This document shows positions 8,601 through 15,802 of a stretch of DNA of 64,000 bases, one piece after another; the stretch's first letter is position 1; the number at the start of each line of letters is the position of its first letter. Below the pieces are notes generated by a model. That model did no database searches and was not told the origin of the DNA. It saw only the letters and a list, made by a program, of their open reading frames with translations. This DNA is from Hydrogenophaga sp. (lineage in GTDB: Bacteria; Pseudomonadota; Gammaproteobacteria; Burkholderiales; Burkholderiaceae_C): contig NZ_JAUCZF010000009.1 in NCBI RefSeq assembly GCF_030373245.1, forward strand, positions 62,001-126,000, in the 5' to 3' direction. Made by a program: the position numbers and the translations under genes.

Positions 8601-9509
8601 ATCGGTGCCCTGCTTGGGGTGCAGCCAGAGATCGGAGAGCTTGGCCACCTCGGAGTAGTCGGGCGTGACGGCCACCGTCTTGGCGCCCTTGTAGCGCACC
8701 TCGGTGAAGAAGTGGGCGTCGGGGGTGCGCGTCTGTGGCACGTTGGAGCCCCAGGCGATGATGAACGAGCTGTTGTACCAGTCGGCCGACTCGGGCACGT
8801 CGGTCTGCTCGCCCCAGATTTGCGGGCTGGCCGGTGGCAGGTCGCAGTACCAGTCGTAAAAGCTCATGCACACGCCGCCAATCAGCGACAGGTAGCGGCT
8901 GCCCGCAGCGTAGCTGACCATGGACATGGCCGGGATGGGGGAGAAGCCGATCACGCGGTCGGCGCCGTGCTGCTTGATGGTGTAGACGTTGGCCGCAGCA
9001 ATCAGCTGGTTGACCTCGTCCCAGTTGGAGCGCACAAAACCGCCCATGCCGCGCACTTGCTGGTAGTCACGGCGGGCTGCCTCGTCCTGCTGGATCAGCG
9101 CCCAGGCGTCCACCGGTGTCTTGCTGACCTTGAGCGCCGCGCGCCAGCGCTCCAGGAGGCGACCCCGCACCATGGGGTACTTGACCCGGTTGGCGCTGTA
9201 GAGGTACCAGCTGTAGGAGGCGCCGCGGGCACAGCCGCGCGGCTCGTGGTTGGGCATGTCCCAACGGGTACGCGGGTAGTCGGTCTGCTGAGTTTCCCAG
9301 GTCACGATGCCGCCCTTGACGTAGATCTTCCAGGAGCAGCTGCCCGTGCAGTTCACACCGTGGGTGGAGCGCACGATCTTGTCGTGGGCCCAGCGGTTGC
9401 GGTAGGCGTCTTCCCAGGTGCGATCTTCGTTGGTCGTCAGGCCATGGTTGCCCGAGAAGGCCTCTTTTGGGAGGCTGAAGTGAGTGAGGCGGTCAAGAAA
9501 GTGGCTCAT
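5682..9509 (-). CDS. narG: Respiratory nitrate reductase alpha subunit NarG
   Basis: A 1275-residue catalytic subunit of the membrane-bound nitrate reductase, reducing nitrate to nitrite in the cytoplasm at a Mo-bis(MGD) centre. The N-terminal FS0 cluster ligands are visible as His50, Cys54, Cys58 and Cys93, the His-containing pattern specific to NarG. The P-E-S-A-D-W-Y-N-S segment near residue 240 corresponds to the region carrying the Asp that coordinates molybdenum. There is no twin-arginine signal peptide, as expected. GGAG lies nine bases before the ATG. It is slightly longer than the 1247-residue E. coli protein. Confidence 0.98.
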   Translation of the reverse strand: MSHFLDRLTHFSLPKEAFSGNHGLTTNEDRTWEDAYRNRWAHDKIVRSTHGVNCTGSCSWKIYVKGGIVTWETQQTDYPRTRWDMPNHEPRGCARGASYSWYLYSANRVKYPMVRGRLLERWRAALKVSKTPVDAWALIQQDEAARRDYQQVRGMGGFVRSNWDEVNQLIAAANVYTIKQHGADRVIGFSPIPAMSMVSYAAGSRYLSLIGGVCMSFYDWYCDLPPASPQIWGEQTDVPESADWYNSSFIIAWGSNVPQTRTPDAHFFTEVRYKGAKTVAVTPDYSEVAKLSDLWLHPKQGTDAALAMAMGHVALKEFYFPDGDKPRSSYFDNYARRYTDLPLLVMLKEHQLPDGTTTLVPDRYLRASDFNGKMGQKSNPEWKTIAFDTDGKAVLPNGSIGFRWGEAGREDEGKWNLEAKEARSNEEVKLKLSVIEDGEQEHEVVDVALPYFGGVEAPHFPANAQTGDINHVKVPAVKLRLGKAGDERYAMVATVFDLQVAQYGIDRGLGSGAKNFDDNAAYTPAWQESITGVPRDQVITVARQFADNADKTHGKSMIIIGAAMNHWYHADMNYRGVINLLMMCGCIGQSGGGWAHYVGQEKLRPQTGWTALAFALDWIRPPRQMNSTSFFYAHTDQWRYEKLGMSEIVSPTLSEADKAAFGGHMIDFNVRAERMGWLPSAPQLKTNPMQVVKDAAAAGMEPKDYVVKALKDGTLSMSCEDPDAPQNWPRNMFVWRSNLLGSSGKGHEYFCKHLLGTENGVQGKDLGKDDAKPTEVVWHKSAPQGKLDLLVTLDFRMSTTCMYSDIVLPTASWYEKNDLNTSDMHPFIHPLSAAVDPVWQSRSDWEIYKGFAKAFSEVCVGHLGVEKEVVLTPLMHDSPAELAQPFDVQEWKKGQCELIPGKTAPQIAVVERDYPNVFKRFTALGPLMDKIGNGGKGIGWKTGTEVEQLGQLNGKTLEAGVTQGMPRIVTDIDACEVILQLAPETNGHVAVKAWEALSKQTGRDHTHLAIHREDEKIRFRDIQAQPRKIISSPTWSGIESETVSYNAGYTNVHELIPWRTLTGRQQFYQDHPWMRAYGEGFSSYRPPVDLKATSGIHNIKPNGNKEIQLNFITPHQKWGIHSTYSDNLMMLTLNRGGTVVWLSEDDAKSADIQDNDWVELFNINGAVAARAVVSQRVKNGMVMMYHSQEKIINTPGSEITGVRGGIHNSVTRIVTKPTHMIGGYAQLSYGFNYYGTIGTNRDEFVVVRKMDKVDWLDTPADDHLIRAYQAQGENP

Positions 9510-9548
9510 GAGTGGGCTCCAGAGATAGGGGTTCGCAGGCGTCGGCGG

Positions 9549-11222
9549 TCAGGGGTTCTTGATCTCGGCGTCAGCCCGCAGGTAGAACCACCAGTTGATG
9601 ACCAGGCACACGGCGTAGAAGATGGCAAAGCCGTACATGGCGTACTGCGGTGTGCCGGCCTTGATCTGCTGGCCGATCACCACGGGGGCGATGAAGGCGC
9701 CGTATGCGGCCACCGCAGCGGTCCAGCCCAACACGGGGCCGGCTTGCAGACGGTCGAAGATGATGCCGACGGTGCGGAAGGTCGAGCCATTGCCAATGCC
9801 GCTGGCGGCGAACAGTAAGATGAAGAGCAGCATGAAGGGCATGAAGTACTGCTCCGGCGTGGCCGAGCCGTAGGCCAGCAACATCACGTAGCCGACCGCA
9901 GCAGAGGCCACCACCATCACCGCAGAAATCCACTGCGTGACGATAGAGCCACCGACCTTGTCGGAAATCCAGCCGCCCACGGGGCGGATCAGGGCGCCAA
10001 CGAAGGGGCCGATCCAGGCGTAGGTCAGGGCCGATGGTGCGTTCGGGTTCTTCAGGGTGTGACCCATCAGGCCAGTGGCCGGATCGATCACGTGCTGGAA
10101 GCCGAAGATGACGGTGATCGACAGCGGCAGCGCCATCGAAAAGCCAATGAACGAGCCGAAGGTGACGATGTACAGCGCGGTCATGGACCACGTGTGCTTG
10201 TTCTTGAAGATCGCAAACTGCGCAGCGATGTTGCCCTTCATCTCACCGAAGGCGGCGACTTTGATCAGCAGCACGCACAGCACGATGATCAGCGGCAGGG
10301 CCACCCACATGTTGAGCAGGCCCAGGCCCACCGGCGCAGGCAGATAGAGGTAGAGGCCGAGCAGACCGACACCGCCGGCAATCGCCCAGAGATAAAGAAT
10401 CTTGCCGAAGGCCGCGAGCGTGCCGCCGTAGGTGGGCGAGATGGTCATGAGGTTGTTCATGCGGAACCAGGCCAGCACGACCAGCGGAATCAGCACCGCG
10501 GCCCAGATGAAGCCGGCGTTCTGGATGTAGGTCGGGGTGCCGGCGACGATCTTGCCGAACAGCCAGCCCGAGTCTTTGGTCAGCGTCATTGCATCGCCGC
10601 CGAAGGCACCGAACATGCCCACGGTCATCACCAGCGGGATCACGACCTGCATGGTGGTGACGCCGAAGTTGCCCAGACCGGCGTTCAGGCCCAGGGCCAG
10701 GCCTTGCTGTTTCTTCGGGAAGAAGGTGTTGATGTTGCTCATGGAGGCGGAGAAGTTGCCGCCGCCGATGCCGGAGAGAAACGCGCAGGCCTGGAACACC
10801 CACAGCGGCGTGGTCTTGTCCTGCAGCGCAATGCCGGTCCACACCGCGGGGATGATGAGCAGTGCGCTGGTCAGGAAGACCGTGTTGCGGCCACCCGCCA
10901 GGCGGATGAAGAACGAAGCCGGGATGCGGAAGGTGGCACCCATCAGGCCGGCGATGGCGGTCAGCGTGAACAGCTCGGCCGGCTTGAAGGGAAAGCCCAG
11001 ATTGAGCATCTGCACCGTGATCATTCCCCACATCAGCCAGACCGCGAAGGCGACCAGCAGGTTGGGGATCGAGATCCAGAGGTTGCGGTTGGCGATGCCC
11101 TTGCCGGTGGAAGCCCAGAAGGCTTCGTCTTCGGGGCGCCAGTCCGTGATGTCGGCGCTCGAGTGCGTCTGCACAGCTGGTGCCGGGGATTTGTCCGGGC
11201 GGTGGTGGGTGGTGGTGGCCAT
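9549..11222 (-). CDS. narK: NarK2-type nitrate/nitrite MFS transporter
   Basis: A 557-residue major facilitator protein of the nitrate/nitrite porter family, probably with 12 transmembrane helices. It has a hydrophilic N-terminal extension of about 50 residues, and its interior carries the G-G-G-N-F-S-A-S-M-S-N-I segment typical of the NarK2 branch, whose members exchange nitrate for nitrite. It lies between narK1 and narG, as in narK1K2GHJI operons of other Proteobacteria. AGGAGA precedes the ATG but lies partly within a short hairpin (11224-11237). The transport direction is inferred from family knowledge. Confidence 0.92.
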   Translation of the reverse strand: MATTTHHRPDKSPAPAVQTHSSADITDWRPEDEAFWASTGKGIANRNLWISIPNLLVAFAVWLMWGMITVQMLNLGFPFKPAELFTLTAIAGLMGATFRIPASFFIRLAGGRNTVFLTSALLIIPAVWTGIALQDKTTPLWVFQACAFLSGIGGGNFSASMSNINTFFPKKQQGLALGLNAGLGNFGVTTMQVVIPLVMTVGMFGAFGGDAMTLTKDSGWLFGKIVAGTPTYIQNAGFIWAAVLIPLVVLAWFRMNNLMTISPTYGGTLAAFGKILYLWAIAGGVGLLGLYLYLPAPVGLGLLNMWVALPLIIVLCVLLIKVAAFGEMKGNIAAQFAIFKNKHTWSMTALYIVTFGSFIGFSMALPLSITVIFGFQHVIDPATGLMGHTLKNPNAPSALTYAWIGPFVGALIRPVGGWISDKVGGSIVTQWISAVMVVASAAVGYVMLLAYGSATPEQYFMPFMLLFILLFAASGIGNGSTFRTVGIIFDRLQAGPVLGWTAAVAAYGAFIAPVVIGQQIKAGTPQYAMYGFAIFYAVCLVINWWFYLRADAEIKNP

Positions 11223-11223
11223 A

Positions 11224-11237
11224 ACAGGATCTCCTGT
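11224..11237 (-). promoter_or_regulatory. Hairpin overlapping the narK2 ribosome binding site
   Basis: On the minus strand ACAGGA-GA-TCCTGT forms a six-pair stem immediately before the narK2 start, and the AGGAGA ribosome binding site lies within its left side and loop. It could limit translation of narK2 relative to narK1 or mark an mRNA processing site. Only the sequence symmetry is seen. Confidence 0.45.
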
Positions 11238-11250
11238 GAAAAAAACGGAT

Positions 11251-12564
11251 TCAGAAACGGGGGCTGGCAGAGCCGAGCACCGGCGAGCGGCGCACTTCGG
11301 TCCAGTACATCCAGATCAGCGAGACCCAGACCACGCCGTACATCAACATGAAGGCGCTGGATCGCACGCCGGTGAGGTCCATCAGCACGCCGAACAGGAT
11401 CGGCAGCACGAAGCCGCCCAGGCCGCCGGCCAGACCGACGATGCCGCTGACGGTGCCGATGTGCTGGGGGTAGTCGTTGGCGATGTACTTGAAGACGCTG
11501 GCCTTGCCGAACGCCATCGCGATGCCCAGGGTGAACATCAGCACCGTGAAGGCGTAGACGTTCAGGCCGATGTGAAAGGTGGAGGAGCCGTCGACCGTCA
11601 TCACGGTGAACTGCGTCTGCGGGTAGGACAGCAGGAACAGGCAGATCCAGCAGACCCACATCACCCACCAGGTCACGCTGTGGGCGCCCCACTTGTCGGA
11701 CATGATTCCGCCGGCTGCGCGCAACACGCCGCCTGGCAAGGAAAAGCAGGCTGCGAGCAGCGCGGCGATGCGGATGTCGAGCCCGTACTCGCCCACGTAG
11801 TACTGCACCATCCAGAGCGACAGCGCCACATAGCCGCCGAACACGATGCTGTAGTACTGGCAGTACCTGAGCACCTTCGGGTCCTTCAGCATCTTGAGCT
11901 GGTCGACGAAACGGGTGCTGGACGGCACCAGGTGCTTGGGGTCAGAGGCGCTGCCAAACCAGAAAAGCACCAGCGTGCCGAGCATGATGGCCGCGTAGAC
12001 CTTGGGGACCATGGTCCAGCCGAAGGCCACCAGCAAGGCAGGCGCGACAAGCTTGTTGACCGCAGCGCCCGCGTTGCCCGCGCCAAACACGCCCATGGCC
12101 ATGCCCTGGCGGTGTTGGGGGAACCAGCGCGCCACATATGGTGTGCCGACCGAAAACGAGCCACCGGCCAGGCCCAGCACCAGACCGATTGTGAGGAAAT
12201 GCCAGTAGGCCGTGGCGTAGGCCATGAGCCAGATGGCCGGCACGGTGGTGGCCAGCAGCAGGGCCATCACGATGCGGCCACCGTACTTGTCGGTCCAGAT
12301 GCCCAGCGGCACCCGCACCAGCGAGCCGGAGAGCACCGGCATGGCGGTCAGCAGACCAAACTCGGTGGCGTTCAGGCCCAGGGTCTGCTTCAGCGGGACG
12401 CCGATGACGGCAAACATCATCCACACCATGAAGCACACGGTGAAGGCCAGCGTGGTCACGATCAGCGTGGACCAAGCCTGGCGTTGGTGATGGAGGGTTT
12501 CGGACATCGTCAGGGATTGCGGAGCAGTGCCTTGACTTTGCGCGGTGCCCGGCGAGCTGAACAT
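11251..12564 (-). CDS. narK: NarK1-type nitrate MFS transporter
   Basis: A 12-helix major facilitator protein of up to 437 residues in the nitrate porter family, here the shorter NarK1 type thought to import nitrate with protons. The segments F-x-V-C-F-M-V-W-M-M-F and G-L-A-G-G-S-F-S-V-G-T-P-Y-V-A-R-W-F-P are family hallmarks. The start is uncertain: 12564 gives the longest product, while the ATG at 12507 (MSETLHHQ) fits the usual N-terminus. Neither has a well-spaced ribosome binding site. The 12564 ATG lies inside a 42-bp element repeated upstream of usp, which weakens it as a start. It is the first gene of the narKKGHJI-ppiC block. Confidence 0.9.
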   Translation of the reverse strand: MFSSPGTAQSQGTAPQSLTMSETLHHQRQAWSTLIVTTLAFTVCFMVWMMFAVIGVPLKQTLGLNATEFGLLTAMPVLSGSLVRVPLGIWTDKYGGRIVMALLLATTVPAIWLMAYATAYWHFLTIGLVLGLAGGSFSVGTPYVARWFPQHRQGMAMGVFGAGNAGAAVNKLVAPALLVAFGWTMVPKVYAAIMLGTLVLFWFGSASDPKHLVPSSTRFVDQLKMLKDPKVLRYCQYYSIVFGGYVALSLWMVQYYVGEYGLDIRIAALLAACFSLPGGVLRAAGGIMSDKWGAHSVTWWVMWVCWICLFLLSYPQTQFTVMTVDGSSTFHIGLNVYAFTVLMFTLGIAMAFGKASVFKYIANDYPQHIGTVSGIVGLAGGLGGFVLPILFGVLMDLTGVRSSAFMLMYGVVWVSLIWMYWTEVRRSPVLGSASPRF

Positions 12565-12603
12565 CCTTCAGAGGAACGCGGCTGAGGCGCTGAACGACCG
12601 ATG
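12562..12603 (-). repeat. 42-bp element upstream of narK1 (copy 1)
   Basis: Matches 14937-14978 at about 33 of 42 bases, same orientation. On the minus strand both copies end in GCGTTCCTC(T/G)GAAGGATG. It lies between the third carrier's terminator and narK1, so a regulatory or leader role is plausible. Confidence 0.55.
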
Positions 12604-12670
12604 CCCCACGCGCCGGCCATCATCCGAAAGTACTAGGCATGTGTTTATCCCGAGGCGCGCACCAGACGAG

Positions 12671-12696
12671 AAAAAGGCCGCAACGGGTGCGGCCTT
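12671..12696 (-). terminator. Rho-independent terminator after the third NarK-type carrier
   Basis: The stem AAGGCCGC/GCGGCCTT with a seven-base loop at 12674-12696 is followed on the minus strand by a run of five T. It lies just past the stop of the carrier ending at 12716 and should separate narXL-usp-carrier transcription from narK1K2GHJI. Confidence 0.85.
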
Positions 12697-12715
12697 GGGG
12701 GAGCGGCGTGCGGCT

Positions 12716-14365
12716 TCAGCTCGGCTTGTTGATCAGCCCTTGCTGCTCGAAACGTTGGACCAGCTGCTTGAGTTCATCCAGGCTGCCGAAGTTGGCGGTG
12801 AGCGTGAGCCCGTCACCACGCTCGGCCAGCTCCACCCGCCCGCTGCCCTTGAACACCAGGGCCAGCTGGGCCTGGGCTTCACGGCGCTCGTGCGTTTCGC
12901 GGGCAATCGCCTCGTCCACCGAGGACACCAAGTACTCGTCACCGAAGCCGCCTTCGGGCTCCTTGAGCCAGGCGAAGCAGGCGACCCAGCTCAGCAAGGC
13001 ACCTGCAGCAATGATCAGGAAGAACTGCGACGAGTCGACGTACATGAAGAGGAACAGGTAGAACACCGCGCCCACGTTGCCGTAGGCCCCGGCCATGCCG
13101 GAGATCTGCCCAGTCAGGCGGCGCTTGATCGACGGGATGATGCCGAAGGTGGCGCCCTCGGCACCCTGCACGAAGAAAGAGCAGCCAATGGTGATGGCCA
13201 CCGCGATCACCAGCGGCCACCTGCTGTTCATCAGCCCCATGAGCGCAAAGCCGATGGCAATGCCCAGCATGTAGGCCAGCATCACGAAGCGGCGGTTGCC
13301 GAAACGGTCTGACACCAGACCGCCCATGGGGCGGGCAAACAGGTTCACGATCGCGAACGAGGCGGCGATCATGCCCGCCACCGCGGCAGACAGGCCCCAG
13401 GTTTCTTCGAAAAACATGGGCAGCATCGACACCACTGCCAGCTCGGCGCCGAAGTTGGCGAAGTAGGTGGTGTTGAGCGCCGCCACCGACTTGAAGGGGT
13501 AGCGGTCGTCTTCAGGCACGCCGCGCTTCAAGATGGGCAGGTTGACCCGCAGCACCTGCACCAGCTGGTAGGCGATCACCACACCGATCGAGCCGTAGCA
13601 GATCCAGGCGGTGAGCGGGTCTATGAAGCCCGTTCGCTCAACACGCCACACCAGCACCGAAAGAATGCCCACCAGCGGCACCGTGAACAGCAGCAGCAGA
13701 ATCAGGTCGCCATAGCTCGACACTTCGAGCGCAGACGACTTGCGGGGCTTCTTGTGGGTGTCAGCGGTGGGGCCGTCGGTGATGGCGAACCAATAGAAGA
13801 CGCCATAGAGGCCCATGATCACGCCCGACAGGGCGACCGCATAGCGCCAGCCGTTGTCGCCGCCGAAGATCGTCAGCGCGATGGTGGGAATGGTCATGGC
13901 GGCAGCGGCCGAACCGAAGTTGCCCCAGCCGGCGTAGAAGCCCTCGGCAAATCCGATGTCGCGTGGCTTGAACCACAGTGCGGTCATGTGGATGCCGACC
14001 ACAAAGCTGGCGCCCACGGAACTGAGCACCAGGCGCGAGACGAACAGTTGTTCCTTGGTGTCGCCAAAGGCGAAGAACAGCGTCGGCACTGCCATGGTGA
14101 CCATCAGCAGGGAGAACACCCGACGTGGTCCGAAACGGTCCAGCGCCATGCCCACCAGGATGCGGGCCGGGATGGTGAGCGCCACGTTGGCGATGGCGAA
14201 CAGCCGCAGGTCGTCCTTGGTCAGCCAATCTGCGCTGCGCAGAATGGACGACGCCAGCGGCGCCATGTTGAACCAGACGTAGAAGCAGATGAAGAAAGCG
14301 ATCCACGTGAGGTGAAGCGCCTTGATTTCCCGGTTTTTGAACCGGAACAGGTCACTGACTTGCAT
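12716..14365 (-). CDS. Third NarK-family MFS transporter with long cytoplasmic tail
   Basis: A 549-residue major facilitator protein related to NarK/NasA nitrate carriers. It has twelve hydrophobic segments, with the nitrate-porter-like stretch V-G-I-H-M-T-A-L-W-F-K-P-R-D-I-G-F-A-E-G near residue 130 and G-A-E-G-A-T-F-G-I-I-P-S in the C-terminal half. After the last helix (about residue 465) there is a hydrophilic tail of roughly 85 residues not usual for NarK. It sits between the usp gene and narK1, has GAGGT seven bases before its ATG, and is followed by its own terminator. The exact substrate is not shown; nitrate or nitrite is most likely. Confidence 0.85.
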   Translation of the reverse strand: MQVSDLFRFKNREIKALHLTWIAFFICFYVWFNMAPLASSILRSADWLTKDDLRLFAIANVALTIPARILVGMALDRFGPRRVFSLLMVTMAVPTLFFAFGDTKEQLFVSRLVLSSVGASFVVGIHMTALWFKPRDIGFAEGFYAGWGNFGSAAAAMTIPTIALTIFGGDNGWRYAVALSGVIMGLYGVFYWFAITDGPTADTHKKPRKSSALEVSSYGDLILLLLFTVPLVGILSVLVWRVERTGFIDPLTAWICYGSIGVVIAYQLVQVLRVNLPILKRGVPEDDRYPFKSVAALNTTYFANFGAELAVVSMLPMFFEETWGLSAAVAGMIAASFAIVNLFARPMGGLVSDRFGNRRFVMLAYMLGIAIGFALMGLMNSRWPLVIAVAITIGCSFFVQGAEGATFGIIPSIKRRLTGQISGMAGAYGNVGAVFYLFLFMYVDSSQFFLIIAAGALLSWVACFAWLKEPEGGFGDEYLVSSVDEAIARETHERREAQAQLALVFKGSGRVELAERGDGLTLTANFGSLDELKQLVQRFEQQGLINKPS

Positions 14366-14395
14366 GTTGTACCTCGGTCGAAAAAGGGAGCCGTG

Positions 14396-14860
14396 TCATT
14401 CCGAATGGGTCGGCACGATGAGCAGGGGGCACATGACGCGGCGGGCGAGAAAGGCGCTGACCGAACCGAAGGTCATGTGGTCGAACTCTTCCACCAGGGC
14501 ATCGAGCCGGCGGGTGATGAAGTTGCCGTCGGGCTTGTAGGAGTGGCGCGCCATGACAAGCACGTCGGGTCGGCGCTCTTCGGTGGCTCGCAGAATCATC
14601 TTGCGGGCGTCGCCCTCGGCCACGAGGACCTTGGCGGTGAAGCCATCTGCCACCAGCTCGGCGGCGGCCGCCTCGACGCCGGCCTTTTGCTGGTCGTACT
14701 GCTCCTGGAACATCTCGTCGCCAGCGCTGGTCGCGCTGCCTGGCTCCTCGATGACCGAAATCAGAATGACAGTGGGTTTTTCATGACCAAACAGCCGTTT
14801 GACGGCTTCAAGCGCAATGCGAGAATTGCGGGAGTGGTCGTAGGCAAGCATGATTTCCAT
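14396..14860 (-). CDS. Universal stress protein (UspA family)
   Basis: A 154-residue Usp-fold protein. The N-terminus M-E-I-M-L-A-Y-D-H-S and the C-terminal F-G-S-V-S-A-F-L-A-R-R-V-M-C-P-L-L-I-V-P carry the nucleotide-binding pattern of the ATP-binding Usp group. The ATG at 14860 matches the usual family start; an upstream TTG at 14890 and an ATG at 14851 with GGAA before it are alternatives. It lies 30 bases before the third carrier, in a nar locus. Oxygen-regulated Usp proteins support anaerobic survival in Pseudomonas, so an anaerobic role here is a reasonable inference. Confidence 0.9.
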   Translation of the reverse strand: MEIMLAYDHSRNSRIALEAVKRLFGHEKPTVILISVIEEPGSATSAGDEMFQEQYDQQKAGVEAAAAELVADGFTAKVLVAEGDARKMILRATEERRPDVLVMARHSYKPDGNFITRRLDALVEEFDHMTFGSVSAFLARRVMCPLLIVPTHSE

Positions 14861-14936
14861 GGGAGGACTCCATTCGCCCTGGCCAGACAACGGCCAAGGT
14901 CACCCATGCACTGTGAGTCAGCCCGGCCCTGGTGCC

Positions 14937-14978
14937 CATCCTTCCGAGGAACGCAGGAGCTGCGCCGAAAGAACGATG
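14937..14978 (-). repeat. 42-bp element upstream of usp (copy 2)
   Basis: Second copy of the element at 12562-12603, about 79 percent identical. The conserved GAAGGATG lies about 80 bases before the usp start and out of frame with it, so the shared ATG is unlikely to be a conserved start codon. Confidence 0.55.
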
Positions 14979-15067
14979 ACGGCGGCGGCGAACTTCGGCA
15001 AAAGAACTATATGGGGCAAGCGAGCTGGAGCCCGCCAGCGCCAGACCGGCCTGCGCCGCCCTGGCGC

Positions 15068-15802
15068 TCAGCGGGTGCCGTTCATGAGTCCGTTATGGAC
15101 GGCGTACACGGCCGCCTGCACCCGAGAGCTCAACTCCAGCTTGCGCAGGATGTGCTGCACATGGATCTTCACCGTGGTCTCGGCAATGTCCAGCGTGCGC
15201 GCGATCAGCTTGTTGCTGTCGCCTCGCGCGATCAGCGCGAGGATCTCGCGTTCTCGCGGAGAAAGCGTCTGCAGCGATTCACCACCGCGCGACTCCGCGC
15301 TCGCAGCGCGGGAAACCTGGCTCGCCGGGGCCAGGGGCGCGGGCGCGCTCTCGGTTGCGGGCAGGGTGCGAAAGGCCGAGACCAGCTTGGTCATCATCTC
15401 GGGGCTGACCACCGAATCGCCGTCCAGCACCTTGACAATGGCGTCGCACAGCTGGTCCGATTCCACCGTCTTGAGCAGGTAGCCGTCGGCACCGGCCTGC
15501 AGCGCCGCAGCCAGATCCTGCGCGTCTTCGCTCACGGTCAGCATCAGCACGCGCGCACGCGGGGCGGCGTCTTTCACACTGGGCAGGGCGTCCACCCCGC
15601 GCACGCCCGGCAGATGGTTGTCAAGCAGGATCACGTCGGGCGACAACCGGTCCAGTTCGCGCAAGGCCTCGCCCACGTCACCCGCCTCGCCGCAGACCTC
15701 GAAGCGATCGTCCTGCTCCAGCAGGGCACGCAGACCGCGGCGAAACAGACTGTGGTCGTCCACCAGCAGCAGCTGGACGCGGGGAGAGGGGACAGGACTC
15801 AT
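15068..15802 (-). CDS. narL: Nitrate response regulator NarL
   Basis: A 244-residue LuxR/FixJ-type response regulator. The receiver domain (residues 8-125) has the acidic pair D15-D16, the phosphoacceptor Asp61 in L-L-D-N-H-L-P-G, and the conserved Lys in Y-L-L-K-T. A linker of about 50 residues leads to a C-terminal LuxR-type helix-turn-helix (L-S-P-R-E-R-E-I-L-A-L-I-A-R-G). The E-T-T-V-K-I-H-V-Q-H-I-L segment is characteristic of NarL/NarP. The ATG overlaps the narX stop by four bases. It is expected to activate the nar genes in response to nitrate. Confidence 0.95.
   Translation of the reverse strand: MSPVPSPRVQLLLVDDHSLFRRGLRALLEQDDRFEVCGEAGDVGEALRELDRLSPDVILLDNHLPGVRGVDALPSVKDAAPRARVLMLTVSEDAQDLAAALQAGADGYLLKTVESDQLCDAIVKVLDGDSVVSPEMMTKLVSAFRTLPATESAPAPLAPASQVSRAASAESRGGESLQTLSPREREILALIARGDSNKLIARTLDIAETTVKIHVQHILRKLELSSRVQAAVYAVHNGLMNGTR

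Noticed and set aside
12565..12715. FNR/Anr box upstream of narK1
   Set aside because: I looked for TTGAT-N4-ATCAA on both strands here and in the narX upstream region and found none; regulation by oxygen may still occur through a weak site I cannot recognise.
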